Positions 6,955-10,378 of a DNA stretch of 10,378 nucleotides are shown here, in pieces. Source of the stretch: JAABRT01 sp038259155 (GTDB taxonomy: Bacteria; Gemmatimonadota; Gemmatimonadetes; Gemmatimonadales; Gemmatimonadaceae); assembly GCA_038259155.1 (NCBI GenBank), contig JBBSPE010000148.1, positions 1-10,378 of the forward strand, given 5' to 3'. Each line of letters opens with the position of its first letter. The stretch's first letter is position 1. The notes under the pieces are model-generated. The model was not told the origin of the DNA. It saw only the letters and a list, made by a program, of their open reading frames with translations, and searched no databases. Position numbers and translations under genes: made by a program.

Positions 6955-7707
6955 ATGCCGCTCCAGCCCTCCCCTGTGATTCCGCCGGTGCCCCCGATCC
7001 CGATGCAGGGGCTGGAGCAGTTGGAGCAGCTGAGCCAGCTGCAGGCGTTGCAGAAGCTCGGCAACAATCAGTATTCGCCCGTTCAGGCCCAGCGCAGCCT
7101 GAGCGCGGTCAAGGCCGCGCGCAGCGAACTGCGATCGCAGCTCTCGAGGCTCGAGGACCGCCGCGACGATCTGGCGCGCGAGATCACCCGCGACATCCAG
7201 AACAACGACGGCCAGCTCAACGCGTCGCGCACTGGGCTCGAAGCACGTATTGCCGATCTCGACGTGCGGATCAAGGAGCTGGACCAACAGCTCGCACAGG
7301 CCGACCAGGCCGTGGCCGTGGCCAGCGCGGTCCCGGGCGCCGTGGTGGAGACCCCGCCACCCGTGCGCACCGGCCCACCCGATGAAATCATCGCCATTCC
7401 GATCGTCTTCACCTTGTTTGTGCTCTTCCCGCTCACGATCGCCTGGTCGCGGCGCATCTGGCGGCGGGGCAAGACGATCATCGCACCCGTGCCGGCCGAA
7501 ATCACCGACAAGCTGGACCAGATGGCGACGGCCGTTGAGAGCATGGCGCTCGAAGTGGAACGCATTGGTGAAGGGCAGCGCTTCATCACCAAGGTCATGT
7601 CGGACGACCCGCGTGCGCTGGGAGCGGGTGCGATGCCCCATATTCCGGTGGCGCGGGCCGCAGAGCATGCGGAAGTCCGGCGCGGCGATCAGGGCGACTG
7701 GCGGTAG
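6955..7707 (+). CDS. Coiled-coil protein with one membrane span, unknown function
   Basis: Encodes 250 residues from an ATG. A Pro-rich N-terminus (residues 3-16) leads into a Gln/Leu-rich helix (GLEQLEQLSQLQALQKLG, 19-36). A long heptad-like, highly charged coiled coil follows at about 45-122 (AARSELRSQLSRLEDRRDDL; LEARIADLDVRIKELDQQL). After a Pro/Val linker comes one membrane span at about 144-165 (IIAIPIVFTLFVLFPLTIAW), then the basic stop-transfer SRRIWRRGK. The C-terminal part contains a second amphipathic helix (about 181-217, EITDKLDQMATAVESMALEV). The basic flank suggests a cytoplasmic C-terminus. There is no cleavable signal peptide, so the coiled coil would have to be exported N-terminus-out or stay inside. 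I do not recognise a named family; a scaffold or envelope-spacing role is only a guess. There is no clear ribosome binding site. The gene is divergent from the metalloprotease gene and followed 87 bp later by osmC. Confidence 0.88.
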   Translation: MPLQPSPVIPPVPPIPMQGLEQLEQLSQLQALQKLGNNQYSPVQAQRSLSAVKAARSELRSQLSRLEDRRDDLAREITRDIQNNDGQLNASRTGLEARIADLDVRIKELDQQLAQADQAVAVASAVPGAVVETPPPVRTGPPDEIIAIPIVFTLFVLFPLTIAWSRRIWRRGKTIIAPVPAEITDKLDQMATAVESMALEVERIGEGQRFITKVMSDDPRALGAGAMPHIPVARAAEHAEVRRGDQGDWR

Positions 7708-7708
7708 C

Positions 7709-7759
7709 GGGGGTGGCGCTGGCAGGACGAGCGCTGGGGCTTCCGCGCCCGCCACGCCC
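7709..7759 (+). terminator. Imperfect stem-loop after the coiled-coil protein gene
   Basis: The arms 7709-7718 (GGGGGTGGCG) and 7750-7759 (CGCCACGCCC) pair at 9 of 10 positions, starting two bases after the stop codon of the coiled-coil protein gene. The 31-base interior can form a smaller GCGC/GCGC stem (7731-7734 with 7745-7748). No T-tract follows, so it would be at most a weak or factor-dependent terminator, or an mRNA-stabilising structure between this gene and osmC. GC-rich DNA forms such stems by chance fairly often. Confidence 0.3.
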
Positions 7760-7781
7760 GTCGCCACTCACCACACCAATC

Positions 7782-7786
7782 GGGAG
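7782..7786 (+). promoter_or_regulatory. Ribosome binding site of osmC (GGGAG)
   Basis: GGGAG is placed 8 bases before ATG 7795. This is the clearest Shine-Dalgarno sequence in the window and fixes the osmC start, which also gives the family-standard length. Confidence 0.65.
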
Positions 7787-7794
7787 TTTCGCAC

Positions 7795-8229
7795 ATGCGA
7801 CGCACAGGAAGCGCAGTCTGGAAGGGCACGGGTCTTGAGGGCTCGGGCACACTCACCACGCCCAGCGGCGTGCTTGCGAACCAGCCGTATTCCACCAAGC
7901 TGCGTTTTGAAAACGCGGACGGAAAAGCCGGCACCAATCCTGAGGAACTCATCGCCGCTGCCCACGCGGGCTGCTTTGCGATGGCGCTCTCCTTCCAGCT
8001 GGCCGGCGCCGGACATCCGGCGGAGCAGCTCGATGTTTCGGCAGCGATCGACATGGGCAAGGAAGGCAACGACTGGTCGTTCACGGCGATCACGCTCACG
8101 CTTCACGCCACCGTGCCCGGCATTGCGCCTGAGCGCTTCCACGAGCTGGCCAATGCCGCCAAGGCTGGCTGCCCGGTGTCCAAGGCCCTTTCCGCGGTCC
8201 CCATCACGCTCAACGCGACGCTCGCGTAG
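7795..8229 (+). CDS. osmC: OsmC-type organic hydroperoxide peroxidase
   Basis: Thiol-dependent peroxidase that reduces organic hydroperoxides in the cytoplasm. It has 144 residues, nearly identical in length to E. coli OsmC (143). The two redox cysteines are in the expected places: C60 in TNPEELIAAAHAGCFAMAL (the peroxidatic Cys at the start of the core helix) and C126 in AKAGCPVSKAL (the resolving Cys). R37 in STKLRFE corresponds to the conserved arginine that activates the peroxidatic thiol, and E51 lies in the conserved NPEEL stretch. The TPSGVLANQPY motif near residues 22-32 resembles the TESGVLNQQPY region of E. coli OsmC, which supports OsmC rather than the Ohr subgroup. The start is supported by GGGAG eight bases upstream. 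It may be read from its own promoter in the 87-bp gap after the coiled-coil gene or co-transcribed with it. Its stop lies only 2 bp from the stop of the convergent M20 peptidase gene. Confidence 0.95.
   Translation: MRRTGSAVWKGTGLEGSGTLTTPSGVLANQPYSTKLRFENADGKAGTNPEELIAAAHAGCFAMALSFQLAGAGHPAEQLDVSAAIDMGKEGNDWSFTAITLTLHATVPGIAPERFHELANAAKAGCPVSKALSAVPITLNATLA
8213..8227. terminator. Short hairpin at the osmC/M20 convergent junction
   Basis: ACGCGA (8213-8218) and TCGCGT (8222-8227) form a perfect 6-bp inverted repeat with the loop CGC. It overlaps the last osmC codons and the first base of its stop, and begins just past the stop codon of the M20 gene on the other strand. Placement suits a two-way terminator, but it lacks T-runs on both strands and lies inside coding sequence, so chance is a serious alternative. 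Confidence 0.25.
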
Positions 8230-8231
8230 GC

Positions 8232-9644
8232 TTACATGCCCGGTCCGGTGGAGAGCTTCTTCACCAGGCGATACATGAAGTCGAGTCCCTTGTAGAACGC
8301 CTCGCTCGAGACGTTCTCGTTCATGCCGTGAGCGTTGGGGTTCGCGTAGAACAGTCCCGACACGCCGTATACCGGAATGCCGGCGCGCCGAAGGTACGAT
8401 CCATCGGTCGCGCCGGTGCTCATGGTGGGCACCACCGGAACGCCGGGCCACACCTCGGTGGTGGTCTCCTCGATCGTGCGCAGCAGGTCGGGTGTGAGCG
8501 GCGACGGCGGACTGTTGCGGGCCTCGCGCGCCACCGTGATGTGCACGCTCGTATCTCCCACCGCCGCGATGAGCTGCTTCTGCACGTCGGCCGTCGTGCC
8601 GTCGGGCAGAATGCGGCAGTTCACCGTGGCCGTCGCGCGCTGGGGCAGCGCGTTCATGGCGTGCCCGCCCTCCAGCATCGTCGCCACACACGTGGTGCGC
8701 AACCGTGAGTTGTACGCCGGATCGTGTGCCAACGTGGCGGCCGCCTTGGCATCCGACTGATTCACCACGATCGCGCGCATGGCGCTGCCCGTTTCGCCAC
8801 CGACGATCTCCGCCTGACGCGAGAAGTACTCGCGAGTGACTTCGTTCAGTCGTACCGGGAAGTTGTACGAACCCACCTTGCTGAGTGCCGCGGCGAGCGC
8901 ATAGATCGCATTGTCCGGGCGCGGCACCGAACTGTGTCCACCGGGATTGGTGGTCTCGATCGTGAAGTTGGACACCTTCTTTTCGCTCGCCTGCACGTCG
9001 TTGGAGATATTGCGGTCATCCTCCACTCGGCCGCCGCCGCCCTCATTGAGCGCATACTCGGCCTGCAGCAGCTCTGGACGGTTCTCGAGCAGCCACGCAA
9101 TGCCGTTGTTGGGCCCGCCTTCCTCATCGGCCGTGAGCGCCACGATGATGTCACGGTCGGGCACGAATCGCTCGGCCTTCATGCGCAGCAAGATCGTGAG
9201 GTGAATCGCGCCTTCGTCCTTGTCGTCGGCCACACCGCGTCCGTAGAACGAGCCGTCACGCTCGATGAACTCGAACGGCGGCAGCGTCCAATCCTTTGGA
9301 TCGGCCTCCACCACGTCGATGTGCGACATCAGCAGGATGGGCTTCCGCCCCGTGTTCCGTCCGCGATAGCGCACTACCAGGTTGCCCTTCTTGGGCGCGT
9401 TCTCCACCACCACCACGTCCTCAGCCGGAAACCCCGCGGCACGCATGTGCGTGGCCATCGCCTCCGCCGCCGCGACCGTGCTGCCCACGGAGTGCGTGGT
9501 GTTGATCTCCACGAGCTCCTTGAGCAGTGCGCGGGCCTGCGTTTCCCACGGAGAGAGAGTGCGTGACGACTGTGCGATGAGCGGCCGCGCGATCAGGCTG
9601 CAGAGCAGAACGGCGGCGAACGGGCGAGTGAGGGAGCGGTGCAT
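8232..9644 (-). CDS. Exported M20-family metallopeptidase (dipeptidase/carboxypeptidase-like)
   Basis: Di-zinc exopeptidase of the M20 family with 470 residues, predicted to be periplasmic or secreted. The signal peptide spans about residues 1-24 (hydrophobic AAVLLCSLIA, cut near PLIA-QSS); the Cys in it does not sit in a lipobox. M20 metal and catalytic residues are all present: H108 and D110 in LLMSHIDVVEA, bridging D140 in YGRGVADDKD, catalytic E174 with ligand E175 in TADEEGG, a third acidic ligand E201 in NEGGGG, and the last ligand H439 in NPNAHGMNE. H237 in NPGGHSS marks the inserted dimerisation domain (about 220-350), where it reaches the partner active site in known relatives. The ADDK and NEGGGG pattern is closest to the carboxypeptidase Ss1/dipeptidase branch; amidohydrolase substrates such as acyl amino acids are possible. 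It is divergent from the serine hydrolase gene across 167 bp. Confidence 0.95.
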   Translation of the reverse strand: MHRSLTRPFAAVLLCSLIARPLIAQSSRTLSPWETQARALLKELVEINTTHSVGSTVAAAEAMATHMRAAGFPAEDVVVVENAPKKGNLVVRYRGRNTGRKPILLMSHIDVVEADPKDWTLPPFEFIERDGSFYGRGVADDKDEGAIHLTILLRMKAERFVPDRDIIVALTADEEGGPNNGIAWLLENRPELLQAEYALNEGGGGRVEDDRNISNDVQASEKKVSNFTIETTNPGGHSSVPRPDNAIYALAAALSKVGSYNFPVRLNEVTREYFSRQAEIVGGETGSAMRAIVVNQSDAKAAATLAHDPAYNSRLRTTCVATMLEGGHAMNALPQRATATVNCRILPDGTTADVQKQLIAAVGDTSVHITVAREARNSPPSPLTPDLLRTIEETTTEVWPGVPVVPTMSTGATDGSYLRRAGIPVYGVSGLFYANPNAHGMNENVSSEAFYKGLDFMYRLVKKLSTGPGM

Positions 9645-9687
9645 GATAGGGCGGGCTCAGGGTGATCGGCGAACATGGAGCAGCGAC

Positions 9688-9708
9688 GCGTACGGTGCAA
9701 CCGTGCGC
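9688..9708. promoter_or_regulatory. Inverted repeat between divergent M20 and serine hydrolase genes
   Basis: GCGTACGGT (9688-9696) and ACCGTGCGC (9700-9708) flank the 3-base centre GCA. They pair at every position if one G-T wobble is allowed (9691 with 9705). It lies 44 bp upstream of the M20 start and 104 bp upstream of the serine hydrolase start. It could be an operator read by both genes or a leader hairpin of the M20 mRNA. The rest of the 9645-9811 gap shows no promoter hexamers I would trust. Confidence 0.35.
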
Positions 9709-9811
9709 CGCATCTTTGCGAACTTCCGGCTGCTGAACGGAGTTCGCCTTTCGTGTGCGCACCACTCGGTACCCCTCGCCGAGCCATCGCACGTTCCCCC
9801 TGCTGGTCCCT

Positions 9812-10378
9812 ATGCGCACTCGTTCGCCGAATCGCCCAATGCTGTCGACGTCGTGGTGGCGCGGCGTCACGGCCGTTGGCCTTTGTCTTGTCAGCCAACC
9901 GCTCTCGCTCCTCTCCCAACCGTCGCCACCGGTAGGCAACGCCGCGCCGACCGTGAATGCCGTCGCGCTCGGCGCGCTGGTGGACTCCGCCTTCCGCGGC
10001 GGATTCTCGGGACACGTGCTCGTGGGGGATGCCGACGGGCGGGTGCTCTTCGAACGCGCCGGTGGGTTGGCCGACCGGGCAACCCGCGTCGCCATTGCCG
10101 ACAGCCTCCCGTGGCGGTGGGCCTCCGTGTCCAAGCAGGTGACGGCCGCCCTGGTCTTTCGCCAGATCGAGGCTGGGCGGATGACACTGGACTCCCCCGG
10201 CGCCACATGGCTCGACGCGTTCGCCAGCGACGGCCGCCACAACATCACCGTTCGGCAATTGCTGCAGCACACGTCCGGGCTGCCGGACCCGGACGCCACC
10301 CCGCGCGACGCCATGGGCGTCGAGGCGTTCTATCGGGAGGCCACGCTCTGGAAGACCCCGGTTGGCGTCGCGCCGGCC
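9812..10378 (+). CDS. Exported serine hydrolase, beta-lactamase/PBP-like family (5' part only)
   Basis: An open frame of 189 codons runs from ATG 9812 off the right edge, so the C-terminal half is missing. It matches the beta-lactamase family of serine hydrolases (class C beta-lactamase, D-aminopeptidase and esterase relatives). The nucleophile motif SxxK is S105-V-S-K108 in RWASVSKQVTAAL, followed by the helix ALVFRQIEAGRMTLDSP and the family-typical LLQHTSGLPD at 150-159. FSGHVLVGDADGRVLFERAGG (65-85, shown in part) corresponds to the first beta strands. The N-terminus is a signal peptide (WWRGVTAVGLCLVSQPLSLL, about 15-34); ATG 9839 (residue 10) is an equally good start and gives a more compact signal peptide. 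The later YxN/YxS and HxG/KTG motifs lie beyond the window. The substrate could be D-amino acid peptides, esters or beta-lactams and cannot be told from this half. Confidence 0.9.
   Translation, partial: MRTRSPNRPMLSTSWWRGVTAVGLCLVSQPLSLLSQPSPPVGNAAPTVNAVALGALVDSAFRGGFSGHVLVGDADGRVLFERAGGLADRATRVAIADSLPWRWASVSKQVTAALVFRQIEAGRMTLDSPGATWLDAFASDGRHNITVRQLLQHTSGLPDPDATPRDAMGVEAFYREATLWKTPVGVAPA

Noticed and set aside
6730..7767. In-frame upstream extension of the metalloprotease frame to about 1175 residues
   Set aside because: The added 346 residues are antisense to the coiled-coil protein gene and low in complexity, and an excellent signal peptide begins at the ATG ending at 6729.
7250..8278. 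Plus-strand open frame of 342 codons overlapping the coiled-coil gene and osmC
   Set aside because: The product is mostly Ser, Arg and Pro, typical of an out-of-frame reading of GC-rich genes.
7768..8691. Open frame on the minus strand across osmC and the end of the M20 gene
   Set aside because: It has a His/Arg/Gly-rich shadow composition and overlaps two genes with complete active-site motifs.

Overview
The window is GC-rich, densely coding bacterial DNA with no RNA genes, mobile elements, CRISPR arrays or phage genes that I can see. The mix of genes fits a soil or aquatic Gemmatimonadota-type bacterium (Gemmatimonas or a relative): a DUF5117/DUF5118 metzincin, secreted M28 and M20 peptidases, OsmC, a serine beta-lactamase-fold hydrolase, and many exported proteins whose mature part begins near an A-Q junction. 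That placement is an inference from family knowledge; no marker gene is present to prove it.

Layout, left to right. (1) 51-1904, plus strand: an M28 aminopeptidase-like enzyme followed by a 94-residue three-helix membrane protein, probably one transcript. (2) 1928-3073, minus strand: a short cytochrome P450 with an intact haem-thiolate loop but an altered helix I. (3) 3201-4229, plus strand: an exported or membrane-anchored protein made of two NTF2/SnoaL-like domains in tandem. (4) 4240-6729, minus strand: a large secreted zinc metalloprotease of the DUF5118-DUF5117-DUF4953 metzincin type. (5) 6730-6954: a divergent promoter region of 225 bp holding a perfect 10-bp inverted repeat and a pair of 11-bp direct repeats. 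(6) 6955-8229, plus strand: a coiled-coil single-span membrane protein of unknown function, then an OsmC-type peroxidase. (7) 8232-9644, minus strand: an exported M20 dipeptidase/carboxypeptidase-like enzyme. (8) 9812 to the right edge, plus strand: the first 189 residues of an exported serine hydrolase of the beta-lactamase/penicillin-binding-protein-like family, cut by the window edge.

Four of the nine genes encode exported hydrolases acting on peptides or related bonds (M28, metzincin, M20, SxxK serine hydrolase). Together they look like a protein- and peptide-scavenging neighbourhood, but strand alternation shows they are separate transcription units rather than one operon. The three convergent gene pairs are separated by only 23, 10 and 2 bp. 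I do not see a clear new multi-gene system. The best leads are the P450 with the unusual helix I, the coiled-coil membrane protein, the tandem NTF2-like protein and the repeats in the 6730-6954 promoter region.
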